In this document: in pieces, positions 26,424 to 33,956 of the stretch | How positions within the stretch are numbered: position 1 is the stretch's first letter | Layout of the letters: each line of letters opens with the position of its first letter | Assembly (NCBI GenBank): GCA_963812965.1 | Contig: CAWEXG010000007.1 | Span: 23,278 to 87,277, forward strand | DNA: 64,000 nt | Origin: DASXMT01 sp963812965 | Lineage (GTDB): Bacteria > Actinomycetota > Acidimicrobiia > Acidimicrobiales > RAAP-2 | Direction of reading: 5' to 3' | Position numbers and translations under genes: made by a program | The notes under the pieces: model-generated | What the model saw: the letters and a program-made list of their open reading frames with translations, nothing else | Told to the model about the DNA's origin: nothing | Database searches by the model: none

Positions 26424-27524
26424 TCAGTGGAAAGCGACGATACGTCCGGAGCTGTCGGTTGCCAGGCACGACGATGACGAGGCGCACGAGATGGAGGTGA
26501 GCGGGTCACCCGACGTGGTTGCTACCAGACGGCTCCACGTCGTGCCGTTGAACACGTACGAGTTGCCGGTCCCGTCGATGGCCATGCAGAACGTGGTGCC
26601 GACACAGGAGACATCGGTCAGACCGGTACGGCTGGGCCCGTCACTGCCCAGTGCAGCCCCGGACGGAGCCGTGGGGCTCGTCACCTGGGTGGGCCCGCTC
26701 CACGACGTCCCGTTCCAGATGAAGGCGTCATCACTACTGTCAACCGCTACGCAGTACACGGTGCTGGTGCAAGAGACGGCGTTGAGCTGTCCGGTTGTGT
26801 CGACATCCTGTGGTTGGCTCCAGGCAGAGCCATCCCACAACGACGGCCCTCCTTCGGCGGCCATGCAGAACGTCGGGGTGGTGCACGACACGCTGTTGGC
26901 ATCCCCCCATGCACCCGTATTCCCGGACCACTGTGATCCGTCGAAGGTGAACGCGTTTCCCTCGCCGTCGATGGTGACGCAGAAGGTCGGTCCTACACAC
27001 GAGATGGCCTGGAGTCCCTGAGCGGATTCGATGCCGTCTGGAGCAGTCCACGAGCTCCCGTTCCACACCGCCGACTGGTTGTCCGACGAAGCAACGACGC
27101 AGAACGTCGCGCTTGAGCACGACAGGAACGTCGGTCCGCCACCGGATGCGGTCCCGAGCGCAGCGATCGGACCCGTCCACTTTCCGCCTGTCTGCTGGAA
27201 GGCTTGGCCGTCGGCAGTGACCGCCATGCAGTATGTGGTCGACGGGCATGAGACGGTGGTGAGATGATCGGTGCCAGCCACGTTCTCCGGTTTCGACCAC
27301 TGTCCCACGGTCCCCGGGTTCCCGTCTGAAGTCTTCGTCCCGTTCGTCGTCGTGGTCGCCCCGGAGCGTGCCGTGGTTGATGTCGGTGGCTTCCCCGCCG
27401 CGCTTGCTCCGCAGGCGGATGCCATCACAGCTACGACGCCTAAGGCAGCGACCAATTGCCGGCGACGGATCGACCCAGCCCGTCCTGTCATCGGGGCGCG
27501 CGTCAGAAGGGGGAACAACCGCAT
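26424..27524 (-). CDS. Secreted lipoprotein with Cys-containing propeller repeats
   Basis: The 366-residue protein has a basic leader, a hydrophobic stretch and a lipobox-like MASAC, followed by a Thr-rich linker (TTTTNGTKTSDGN). The rest is seven or so repeats of about 40 residues with the pattern VSC-x4-FCMAVD-x-G-A-x-FNG-x-WS. The paired cysteines probably form a disulfide in each blade of a beta-propeller. This layout is common in secreted actinobacterial proteins of unknown role. ATG 27491 is an alternative start. The gene is divergent from the APH-like kinase gene. Confidence 0.75.
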   Translation of the reverse strand: MRLFPLLTRAPMTGRAGSIRRRQLVAALGVVAVMASACGASAAGKPPTSTTARSGATTTTNGTKTSDGNPGTVGQWSKPENVAGTDHLTTVSCPSTTYCMAVTADGQAFQQTGGKWTGPIAALGTASGGGPTFLSCSSATFCVVASSDNQSAVWNGSSWTAPDGIESAQGLQAISCVGPTFCVTIDGEGNAFTFDGSQWSGNTGAWGDANSVSCTTPTFCMAAEGGPSLWDGSAWSQPQDVDTTGQLNAVSCTSTVYCVAVDSSDDAFIWNGTSWSGPTQVTSPTAPSGAALGSDGPSRTGLTDVSCVGTTFCMAIDGTGNSYVFNGTTWSRLVATTSGDPLTSISCASSSSCLATDSSGRIVAFH

Positions 27525-27658
27525 TTCATCCAGTCTACGAGGGTGTGATGCGCCGATGGCGCACACCATCCTGACAACGAACGCCGAGTCAGCTACCTTC
27601 GAGGCCAGCCGGCATGCAGAAGTGGCAGCTGCAGCCATTGCAAGGAGTGCACTTCACA

Positions 27659-28789
27659 ATGACGATCAGCGAGGAACCGAACAGCGACCGACCGCAGACA
27701 TCCAGACGCGACTATGGCCTGTTACGGACACAACTCGAGACGTGGCTGGCCGCCCGGATCCCAGGTGCTGTCGTGTCCGACCTGGTCGTTCCGGAATCGA
27801 ACGGCATGTCCTCGGAGACCGTGCTCTTCGAGGTCACCACTCCGGACAACTCCACACCCCGGCCTCTGGTCGCACGCATCGCTCCGGATCCTGACGCCGA
27901 CCCGGTCTTCCCGGTCTACGACATGGAGCGTCAGTTCGAGACCATGCAGATGGTGGAGCAGCACACCGACGTGCCCGTGCCCAAGGTGCTCTGGCTCGAG
28001 AGCGATACCGACGTCATTGGCGTGCCCTTCTTCGTGATGGAGCGGGTGAACGGATTGGTACCACCTGACGTCCTTCCCTATACGTTCGGCGATAACTGGC
28101 TCTTCGATGCCTCGCTCGAAGAGCAACAGCGTCTGGAGCGCCATGCCGTCGAGATGGTGGCGAAGCTTCATCGGCTTTCTGTCGATGGTCCAGCGTCGTT
28201 CTTGAGCGAGGCAGAGCCCGGCGAGAGCCACCTCCGCCGGCACGTACGCGGCCAACGTTCGTACTACGACTGGGTCACCGAAGACGGTGTTCGGTCGCTG
28301 CTCATCGAACGCGGGTTCGAGTGGTTGGAAGAGCACTGGCCAGACGACGACAGCGGCAACACCTTCAGTTGGGGCGATGCCCGTATCGGGAACATGATGT
28401 TCCAGGACTTCGTGCCGTCAGCTGTGCTCGATTGGGAGATGGCGGCAATCGGCCCCCGGGAGATCGACCTCGGTTGGATGATCTACCTGCACCGTTTCTT
28501 CCAAGACCTCGTGGAGGACATGGAGCTACCGGGCATGCCGCACATCCTGCGTCGGGAGACGGTCGCCGGTCTCTATGAAGAGATGACCGGCTATGCGCCT
28601 CGAGATCTCGACTTCTATCTCGCCTATGCCGCCTTGCGGCACGCCATCGTGATGTTCCGGGTCACTCGGCGCGCCATCCACTTCGGCGAGGCGGAGATGC
28701 CCGAGGATCCCGACCACGCCATCCTCCATCATGCCCACCTGACCCGCATGCTCGACGGTGTCTACTGGCCGCTAGGAGAGTCGGCATAA
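27659..28789 (+). CDS. Phosphotransferase-family (APH-like) protein
   Basis: At 376 residues it matches the actinobacterial APH/choline-kinase-like group. The ATP region is VARIAPDPDADPVFP with ERQFETMQMV as the alpha-C helix. The catalytic loop reads FSWGDARIGNMMF (usually HGDxxxxN; here a Trp replaces the His before the Gly-Asp), and the metal-binding Asp lies in AVLDWEMAAIGP. Relatives near acyl-CoA dehydrogenases phosphorylate hydroxyacyl-CoAs. The substrate here is unknown. The ATG at 27659 is preferred over upstream candidates because the family N-terminus follows it and AAGGAG lies 11 bases upstream. Confidence 0.85.
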   Translation: MTISEEPNSDRPQTSRRDYGLLRTQLETWLAARIPGAVVSDLVVPESNGMSSETVLFEVTTPDNSTPRPLVARIAPDPDADPVFPVYDMERQFETMQMVEQHTDVPVPKVLWLESDTDVIGVPFFVMERVNGLVPPDVLPYTFGDNWLFDASLEEQQRLERHAVEMVAKLHRLSVDGPASFLSEAEPGESHLRRHVRGQRSYYDWVTEDGVRSLLIERGFEWLEEHWPDDDSGNTFSWGDARIGNMMFQDFVPSAVLDWEMAAIGPREIDLGWMIYLHRFFQDLVEDMELPGMPHILRRETVAGLYEEMTGYAPRDLDFYLAYAALRHAIVMFRVTRRAIHFGEAEMPEDPDHAILHHAHLTRMLDGVYWPLGESA

Positions 28790-28820
28790 CGCCGACGATG
28801 TTGCGGTACGAAGCTCGCTC

Positions 28821-28970
28821 TTAGTCGCAGCACGAGTCGCGCCAGCCACAGCCGGTACAGCGAAAGTGCGCGTGCTCGGGACGGAGTTCCGCTCCGCAGT
28901 GCGGGCACTCGGCGAAAGTGCCGAGTGGTGACCGCTCGCATGACGACGGTGACTGAGGGTGGCTGTCCAC
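28821..28970 (-). CDS. Small zinc-ribbon protein (49 residues)
   Basis: A GTG at 28970 opens a 49-codon frame ending TAA at 28821. Its second half reads ECPHCGAELRPEHAHF followed by RCTGCGWRDSCCD. Two CxxC knuckles form a rubredoxin-like zinc ribbon, with a further CC near the C-terminus. I recognise near-identical tails (RDSCCD) as a conserved small actinobacterial protein of unknown role. No strong ribosome-binding site precedes the GTG. The gene lies between a convergent kinase gene and the RDD-protein gene, which also carries a zinc ribbon, and may be cotranscribed with it. Confidence 0.75.
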   Translation of the reverse strand: MDSHPQSPSSCERSPLGTFAECPHCGAELRPEHAHFRCTGCGWRDSCCD

Positions 28971-29054
28971 AACCGTCAAACGTAGCCAGCGGCTGACGCC
29001 GCCGAGTGGATGATCCTGTGGTTACGGCTGAACCAGTTGAAGCGGCTGAGCTGG

Positions 29055-29687
29055 TTATGCCACCTGAACCGATTGGCTCGATTGAGCTAGTTGCACCTCT
29101 TCGATCTCGTCGAGATGGTCGACCACGATGGTGCCGGCGATCTTGTCCCACAGCTCCTGGCGGTTCTTGTCCCACATCAACATGAAGACCAACACCACCC
29201 AAGCGGGAAAGAAGATCGATGAGATGATTCCCATGACCAGGAATTTGCCGACGAACTCCCGAAGACACATGGTCCCCCACGTTGCCACTCGGTTCGTCTC
29301 CAGCTTGACCACTCGGATGTGGAGGATCTGCATCCCCGGCGTCTGTCCACGGCTCCAGATGATGAGGGACCAGATGACCCAACCGATGAACAGCGTCACG
29401 ATGACGAGGAGTACGTCGAGGGCGTACTGACCGAATCGCCGTCCGGCCGATGTGAGGGTAACGCCGATTGGGAGCGTTCGTACCTGCTCACAGACGCCGC
29501 AAGCAACACGATCTGTCGGCTGTGCGTTGCCACATCGTGGGCATGGGGCCATGGGCACGAAGTAGGTGGGACCGGTGCCGAACGGCGGTACCGTTGCCTG
29601 GGCAGGGCCACCTGGTGCGCTGGACGGCGGGTACCAGTTGCCGTCAGAAGCCTGCCACCATCCTTCACCTTGTGATGTGCTGCTCAT
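29055..29687 (-). CDS. RDD-family membrane protein with zinc ribbon
   Basis: The 210-residue protein begins with GWWQASDGNWYPPSS, the DUF2510-type Trp-rich motif common at the N-terminus of actinobacterial membrane proteins. A CPRCGN-x10-CGVC zinc ribbon follows at residues 49-66. The RDD domain with three helices starts at about residue 82 (RRFGQYALDVLLVIVTLFIGW), with the conserved Arg and Asp in the first helix and the second-helix motif SRGQTPGMQILHIRVV. RDD proteins may exchange ions or solutes across the membrane; function is poorly known. Its C-terminus is Gln/Ser-rich. Confidence 0.88.
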   Translation of the reverse strand: MSSTSQGEGWWQASDGNWYPPSSAPGGPAQATVPPFGTGPTYFVPMAPCPRCGNAQPTDRVACGVCEQVRTLPIGVTLTSAGRRFGQYALDVLLVIVTLFIGWVIWSLIIWSRGQTPGMQILHIRVVKLETNRVATWGTMCLREFVGKFLVMGIISSIFFPAWVVLVFMLMWDKNRQELWDKIAGTIVVDHLDEIEEVQLAQSSQSVQVA

Positions 29688-29737
29688 GAAGCCCCCCTAC
29701 GTCAGATCAGAACCACCGATATCGCTGGGTAGCGTAG

Positions 29738-31105
29738 TCACGTTGATCCGTGCCGCGCCGCGTGCCCGACTCGTCCTGTGCGTCTGAGCACCGTGCGCCT
29801 CAAGGAGTGATGATGGGCCTCCGATGGTTCTTCTAGGAGCGTTAGGGTCACTGGCTCCTCATCGGTCTTGTTCTGCCGTCTGCGGAGGTGCCGCATAGCC
29901 AAGAGCCCGAACCCGGCGGCGACGAAGCACGACAGCGCTCCGACCCCGAGCCCGACACGGGCACCGGCACTGCCGCTGATCAAACCGATGACCGGCCCCC
30001 CGATCGGTGTCGAGCCGAGGAAGGCCACGGACCAGAGTGCCATCACCCGACCTCGCATCTGGGGATCGGTGTTCAGCTGCAACGTCGAGTTCCCCATCGA
30101 TAGAAACGACACGCTGGCGTACCCGACCAGGGCGAGAGCGATGAACTCAACGACGAGTACCGGTGCGGCAGCAGCGAAGAAGATGACGATGCCAAAGCCG
30201 GTAGCGGCCACGATCATCGCCCGTATGCCGGTCTTTCCTCTGGCTGCGGTGACCAGCCCCCCGACAACGGCACCGATACCCATCGCTGCAGTCATCACGC
30301 CGTAGGTCTCGGCGCCACCGTGGAAGACGTGCTGCGCGACGACAGGCAAGGTGACCTGGAACTCGTAGGCGAGCATGCCGATCAGCCCCATCATCAGGAG
30401 CGGCACACCCAGCTCGGGCGTGCGTGCCACGTATCGGAATCCTTCCCGGAGCTGACCCCGGCTGCGGACCGCCGGTGGACTCGGCTTGAGCTGCGCCCGG
30501 TCCATGGTCATGAGCGAGGTCACCACGGCAACGAAGCTGATCGCGTTCAATATGAAGCACCAGCCTTCGCCGACCGTGGCGATCAAGATCCCGGCTACTG
30601 CCGGGCCCATGGCCCGTGCTGCGTTCACCAATGTGGAGTTGAGGCTGACAGCATTCCGGAGATCTCCCGGCCCGACCATCTCCAGCACGAATGCCTGACG
30701 AGACGGGTTCTCGAAACAGTTGTTCAACCCGAGGGCAACGGCCAGGATGCAGACGTCGACGTACGTCACGTGGTGGGTGAGCGTCAGTACTCCCAGTATC
30801 ACGGCCTGGACGCCCATCAGCGACTGCAGCACCACCATGAGACGGCGCTTGTCGATCCGATCGGCGATGACACCGCCGTAGGGGCCGAGGAGAAGCACGG
30901 GCAGGGTCTGGAGGGCGACGACGATCCCGAGGTCCGCTGCCGAATGGGTCAAGGTCAGGACCAGCCACGACTGCGCCGTGGTCTGCATCCAGGTGCCGAT
31001 GAGCGAGATGGCCTGACCGGTGAAGTAGCGACGGTAGTTATGGTTCGAGAGCGACGAGAACGTGCGTCGTGCCGTCTGCATGGGCGTCAAGGAGGGCATG
31101 GACAT
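29738..31105 (-). CDS. MFS exporter (DHA3 / EntS-type)
   Basis: The 455-residue protein has about twelve membrane helices. The first half shows NYRRYFTGQAISLIGTWMQ and then GVIADRIDKRR, the loop 2-3 motif of drug:proton antiporters of the DHA3 type. The C-terminal ~50 residues are polar and basic. Its ATG overlaps the TAA of the marR-type gene (TAATG at 31103-31107), so the regulator and pump are translated together and the pump is probably induced by the regulator's ligand. It would export a drug or siderophore-like molecule. Confidence 0.9.
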   Translation of the reverse strand: MSMPSLTPMQTARRTFSSLSNHNYRRYFTGQAISLIGTWMQTTAQSWLVLTLTHSAADLGIVVALQTLPVLLLGPYGGVIADRIDKRRLMVVLQSLMGVQAVILGVLTLTHHVTYVDVCILAVALGLNNCFENPSRQAFVLEMVGPGDLRNAVSLNSTLVNAARAMGPAVAGILIATVGEGWCFILNAISFVAVVTSLMTMDRAQLKPSPPAVRSRGQLREGFRYVARTPELGVPLLMMGLIGMLAYEFQVTLPVVAQHVFHGGAETYGVMTAAMGIGAVVGGLVTAARGKTGIRAMIVAATGFGIVIFFAAAAPVLVVEFIALALVGYASVSFLSMGNSTLQLNTDPQMRGRVMALWSVAFLGSTPIGGPVIGLISGSAGARVGLGVGALSCFVAAGFGLLAMRHLRRRQNKTDEEPVTLTLLEEPSEAHHHSLRRTVLRRTGRVGHAARHGST

Positions 31106-31584
31106 TACGGGCGGTCTCGCAATGCCTCGGCGAGCGACTCGAGTACGGGGAGCGCCTGTACGAGCGCTTGCCGTTGATCCTGATCCAGATTGTCGAGCAG
31201 CAGGTTGAGCGTCTCGGTACGCTCCCGCAAGATCCGTTCGTGCAGCTTCCGACCTTCGGCCGTTGCCGCCAGGTGGGCGACACGACCATCGCTGCGATCC
31301 TGTGTGCGGCGAACGAGGCCGTCCGTCTCGAGCTTGCCGACGATGCGGGAGAGCATGGTGGGGTTGAGGCCCTCGATGACGGCCAGCTCTGAGAGACGCA
31401 GTGGCCCGCGACGCACGATTGTGGCCAGGACGTCGTACTGACTCGGCGACAAGTCACCGCCTGCGGCGGTGCGACGGAGGCGTCGGCCAAGACGTGTGAT
31501 CACCGTTCGCATGCGGCCGGCGGTGTCGTCCGGTTCACTCCGACTCGCAGTGTCGTTCGGCTCGTTGTGGGCAGCCGTTTTCAT
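31105..31584 (-). CDS. MarR-family transcriptional regulator
   Basis: From the ATG at 31584 the protein has 159 residues. The winged helix is clear: LSPSQYDVLATIVRRGPLRLSELAVIEG, recognition helix LNPTMLSRIVGKLE, and wing VRRTQDRSDGRVAHLAAT. MarR proteins repress efflux genes until a small phenolic or drug ligand binds. The start choice rests on the promoter: the -10 hexamer TATGCT (31592-31597, minus strand) overlaps the upstream ATG at 31596, and the ATG at 31584 sits where transcription should begin, so the mRNA is probably leaderless. It forms an operon with the MFS exporter. Confidence 0.9.
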   Translation of the reverse strand: MKTAAHNEPNDTASRSEPDDTAGRMRTVITRLGRRLRRTAAGGDLSPSQYDVLATIVRRGPLRLSELAVIEGLNPTMLSRIVGKLETDGLVRRTQDRSDGRVAHLAATAEGRKLHERILRERTETLNLLLDNLDQDQRQALVQALPVLESLAEALRDRP

Positions 31585-31591
31585 GTCATTG

Positions 31592-31622
31592 AGCATAGCA
31601 GATAACTGCTTGCCGGCAAGCA
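31592..31622 (-). promoter_or_regulatory. Promoter with two overlapping palindromes (probable MarR operator)
   Basis: TGCTTGCCGGCAAGCA at 31607-31622 is a perfect 16-bp palindrome and overlaps AGCAG-ATAA-CTGCT at 31597-31610. On the minus strand TTGCCG and TATGCT are 16 bases apart as -35 and -10. Binding of the MarR protein here would block its own promoter. The tRNA-derived repeat begins 33 bases further out. Confidence 0.65.
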
Positions 31623-31654
31623 TATAAATAGGTACACGTCACCAGGCCCTCCAT

Positions 31655-31701
31655 GGCTCATAACCCGAAGGTCGGAGGTTCAAATCCTCCCTCTGCCACC
31701 A
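31655..31701 (+). repeat. tRNA-Met 3' half, copy 1 (attachment-site-like)
   Basis: The segment GGCTCATAACCCGAAG and following bases reproduce the anticodon loop CTCATAA (anticodon CAT), the 3' anticodon strand, variable loop, a perfect T-arm (GGAGG, TTCAAAT, CCTCC), the 3' acceptor strand CTCTGCC, a discriminator A and CCA. The 5' half (acceptor, D-arm, 5' anticodon strand) is absent upstream. The segment from anticodon loop to 3' end is the usual core of integrative-element attachment sites. Related copies lie at 32903 and 33911. Confidence 0.85.
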
Positions 31702-31716
31702 AAGAAAGTGCAGTTA

Positions 31717-31752
31717 GAAGGGGATTTCCGAAGTATCTCGGAAGTCCCCTTC
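31717..31752 (+). terminator. Strong hairpin after tRNA-half copy 1
   Basis: GAAGGGGA...TTCCGA pairs with TCGGAAG-TCCCCTTC around the loop AGTATC, giving a stem of about 15 pairs with one mismatch. It lies 15 bases after the CCA of the tRNA half, where a tRNA gene terminator would be expected, so terminator and tRNA end probably came together. Confidence 0.7.
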
Positions 31753-31772
31753 TCTGCTGCCTGGCTCCCGAT

Positions 31773-31802
31773 TTCTAATCCTTTTTCTAATCCACGGTCC
31801 GG
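31773..31802. repeat. Direct repeat A, left copy
   Basis: TTCTAATCC-TTTTT-CTAATCCACGGTCCGG recurs with few changes at 32768-32796, and GGCGGCAC follows both within about 20 bases. The two copies bracket the toxin-antitoxin pair inside the tRNA-half repeats. The motif contains an internal CTAATCC doublet and may be an arm-type or duplication remnant. Confidence 0.7.
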
Positions 31803-31921
31803 CAGCTTCCGTCAGGAGGCGGCACTGAGCACGATCCGTGTGCGCTTCGTGGGCGAGGCGGGTCGTCGGTCGCGCCGAACGGCCGGCACCTTTTCGGTAC
31901 AGGCGATGGGTGGAGCAGGTA

Positions 31922-31937
31922 TCGTACATTTGTACGA
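31922..31937. promoter_or_regulatory. Operator palindrome of the toxin-antitoxin pair
   Basis: TCGTACA-TT-TGTACGA is a perfect inverted repeat with 7-base arms, 12 bases before the antitoxin ATG and overlapping its ribosome-binding region (GAGGAGGA). DUF1778 antitoxins are ribbon-helix-helix proteins that repress their own operon at such sites. Confidence 0.75.
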
Positions 31938-31949
31938 GGAGGACTTGAG

Positions 31950-32234
31950 ATGCCGACGAAGCTGGAACGAATCGAGGCGCGGCTGAGCAGTGACCAGCGC
32001 GTGAGGATCGAGCGCGCCGCGGCGATGACGGGTGAGGGTCTGTCGGCGTTTCTCGTGAAGGCCGCGGATCAACGGGCTGACGAGGTTTTTGCGTTTGAGG
32101 CGACGACCTTTCTCCCGGCTGCATACTTCGACGATCTGCTGGCGGCGTTGGACAAGGCCGATCCGGCGCCCCGGCTTGAAGCGGCGGTCACGCGCGCAAA
32201 CGACAGGCATGATCGCAGCGGTCGAACCGCTTGA
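31950..32234 (+). CDS. DUF1778 ribbon-helix-helix antitoxin (TacA/AtaR-like)
   Basis: The 94-residue protein shows the DUF1778 layout: an N-terminal ribbon-helix-helix (KLERIEARLSSDQRVRIERAA, then MTGEGLSAFLVKAADQRADEV) and a C-terminal toxin-binding tail containing the conserved LPAAYFDDLLAALDKADP. Such antitoxins neutralise GNAT toxins that acetylate the amino acid on charged tRNAs. GGAGG lies 7-8 bases before the ATG. The 3' end overlaps the toxin start by 26 bases, as usual in this family. The antitoxin appears intact. Confidence 0.92.
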   Translation: MPTKLERIEARLSSDQRVRIERAAAMTGEGLSAFLVKAADQRADEVFAFEATTFLPAAYFDDLLAALDKADPAPRLEAAVTRANDRHDRSGRTA

Positions 32235-32713
32235 CGAGCGACACGACCTCTCGAAGTTTCAAAGTGGCAGCCCGGATTTCGATCGTTGGTTGATCGATCA
32301 CAGCGCGACAGCCCGCGGCCAAGGTGTCCGTACTTACGTCGCGCTCGATGACGAAGGCAACGTCATCGGATATTTCGCAATCGCTCCCCATGTTGTCGAG
32401 CGAAGCGAGCTCCCGGCGCGGCTAGGCACGCGGCGCGCCGTCGCGCATCCCTGCGGTACTGCTCGCCAAGCTCGCGCGCGACGTTCGATTCCGCGGGACG
32501 GGGCTCGGCAGCGAGCTGTTAGTGGAGGCACTCATCGTCATCGTCGGAGCCGCGCGACAAGTCGGCGGGCGTCTTGTGGTGGTTGACGCTGTCGACGATG
32601 CCGCCGTCCGCTTCTATGAGGCGCACGACTTTGTTTCGGTGCCATCGGTCGAGCAGCGCCTCATCATGAAGTTGAGCACGGCTGCGAAGGTGCTCGGCGA
32701 GCCCTGGCCGTAA
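32209..32713 (+). pseudogene. GNAT-family toxin (TacT/AtaT-like), frameshifted
   Basis: The frame from ATG 32209 begins EPLDERHDLSKFQSGSPDF and continues VIGYFAIAPHVVERSELPARLGT, the normal N-terminal half of a TacT-type acetyltransferase. Near 32432 the homologous sequence moves to the +1 frame: GAPSRIPAVLLAKLARD, the acetyl-CoA motif RFRGTGLGSELL, and then AAVRFYEAHDFVSVP to a TAA at 32713. One extra C around 32430 accounts for the shift. TacT toxins acetylate aminoacyl-tRNA and stop translation. As written the protein lacks the cofactor site, so the toxin is dead unless this is a sequence error. Confidence 0.85.
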
Positions 32714-32767
32714 GGCGCATTCGCTACGCCGAGCTTTAGTGCATGCGACTCGATCTGCTGGACCGCC

Positions 32768-32796
32768 TTCTAATCCCTTTCTAATCCACAGTCCGG
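32768..32796. repeat. Direct repeat A, right copy
   Basis: TTCTAATCC-CTTT-CTAATCCACAGTCCGG matches 31773-31802 apart from one missing and two changed bases. It lies between the toxin stop and tRNA-half copy 2. The rest of 32714-32902 shows no coding sequence. Confidence 0.7.
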
Positions 32797-32902
32797 TACG
32801 GGGCGGCACCGCTCGGCATCCGAGCGTTTAGGAAGACGCGAACTACCTACTCAGTAACAGTGCCTGTCATCGAGCGTGACCAATTGGCAGCCTGTGTGGT
32901 GA

Positions 32903-32947
32903 CTCATAACCCGAAGGTCGGAGGTCCAAATCCTCACCCCGCCACCA
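32903..32947 (+). repeat. tRNA-Met 3' half, copy 2
   Basis: CTCATAACCCGAAGGTCGGA is identical to copy 1. The T-loop has one change (GGTCCAAAT for GGTTCAAAT) and the acceptor end reads CACCCCGCCACCA instead of CCCTCTGCCACCA. No D-arm or 5' half precedes it. The distance from copy 1 is 1,248 bases. Confidence 0.82.
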
Positions 32948-32964
32948 TCGAAACGTGCAGGTCG

Positions 32965-32988
32965 GAGCCGGTCCTTCGGGATCGGCTC
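32965..32988 (+). terminator. TTCG-capped hairpin after tRNA-half copy 2
   Basis: GAGCCGGTCC and GGATCGGCTC form a ten-pair stem with one G-T pair, closed by the very stable TTCG loop, followed by TCTTGCTGT. It sits 18 bases after the CCA, at nearly the same offset as the hairpin after copy 1 but with a different sequence. Confidence 0.7.
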
Positions 32989-33028
32989 TCTTGCTGTCAG
33001 GGGTCGAATGACTGACAGACGACATTCC

Positions 33029-33754
33029 TCAAGAGAGATCGGGCTTTCCCACTAATCGGTCAGCTACGTCACCGATGATCTTGGCAACAGCGTCAGGGTG
33101 TGAGAGGAACGGCGAATGAGCGCTCGACAGCTCCATCACCTCAGTCGCGCGTTCGGCCAGGCGTCGCTGGATACTGGGCGCGATCGCTTGGTCCAAATTA
33201 CACATCACATACGTGGAGGGAATGGTCCGCCAAGCCACGCGCCCAATCGTCTGGGTCGCCGTCGCGGCGAGTTGTGGAACAAGGCGTTCGAGTGCCCATT
33301 GCTGAGTATCAGGATCACAGTCGCCGTAGAGGACATCAGCCGCTATTTGGGAATCAATCAGGAAGGTACCGTCATCGCGTACTGGGCACCACGGCGAGAT
33401 GGATCCACCGGCAAGATCCACACAGGATTCGCCCACGTTGGGCATGAAAGCACTCAGGTACACCAACGCAGCCACTTGTCCATGTCCCAGGGCTGCTTCG
33501 GTGACTGGTGCGCCGCCGTACGAATGTGCGACCACAATCGTCGGACCTCTGATTTCATCGAGCGCAGACTCGACAGCTCTTACGTCGCCATGAAGGTCCG
33601 ATAGCGAGTCGCATTGCATGCCGCAGCTTGGGAGGCTGAGCGCTTCAACTCGAAGCTCACGCTGCTTCAGTAACGGAACAACCCGCTCCCAGCACCAAGC
33701 TCCGTGCCATGAACCGTGGACGAGCACCACCGTCATGGCAGGTTCATCGGACAT
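33029..33754 (-). CDS. Alpha/beta hydrolase (esterase EstC-like)
   Basis: The 241-residue protein has the compact layout of this group: TVVLVHGSWHGAWCWERV with the oxyanion HG, the nucleophile elbow AHSYGG (Ser in VVAHSYGGAPV), and the catalytic His near the end in SSAHSPFLSHPDAVA. Relatives hydrolyse small esters or aryl lactones. It lies alone between tRNA-half copies 2 and 3 and so may be cargo of a former mobile unit. ATG 33736 is another possible start. Confidence 0.88.
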   Translation of the reverse strand: MSDEPAMTVVLVHGSWHGAWCWERVVPLLKQRELRVEALSLPSCGMQCDSLSDLHGDVRAVESALDEIRGPTIVVAHSYGGAPVTEAALGHGQVAALVYLSAFMPNVGESCVDLAGGSISPWCPVRDDGTFLIDSQIAADVLYGDCDPDTQQWALERLVPQLAATATQTIGRVAWRTIPSTYVMCNLDQAIAPSIQRRLAERATEVMELSSAHSPFLSHPDAVAKIIGDVADRLVGKPDLS

Positions 33755-33910
33755 CCGCTGGCAAGGTAGCACCAATGTGGTCTGGCGGTCCTCGTCAAGT
33801 AACTCGAGCTGGAGGAGCCCAAGAGGGTCTCGGCTACTGAATCGTCGCAGGAGTTACCGATCGTCCCTGGGAGCTCGGCCCGAGCCGGGGAAAGTCGCGG
33901 CCTGGTCCAG

Positions 33911-33956
33911 GCTCATAACCGGACGGTCGGAGATTCAAAGCCTCCCCTGTAACCAC
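33911..33956 (+). repeat. tRNA-Met 3' half, copy 3 (degenerate)
   Basis: GCTCATAACCGGACGGTCGG, then AGATTCAAAGCCTCCCCTGTAACCAC, follows copies 1 and 2 base by base with scattered changes; the T-stem is broken and the terminal CCA is altered. It lies 1,008 bases after copy 2. The surrounding gap 33776-34128 has no gene. This is the most decayed copy. Confidence 0.65.

Noticed and set aside
31655..31701. A functional tRNA-Met gene
   Set aside because: No 5' acceptor strand, D-arm or 5' anticodon strand can be found upstream; the same is true of copies 2 and 3.
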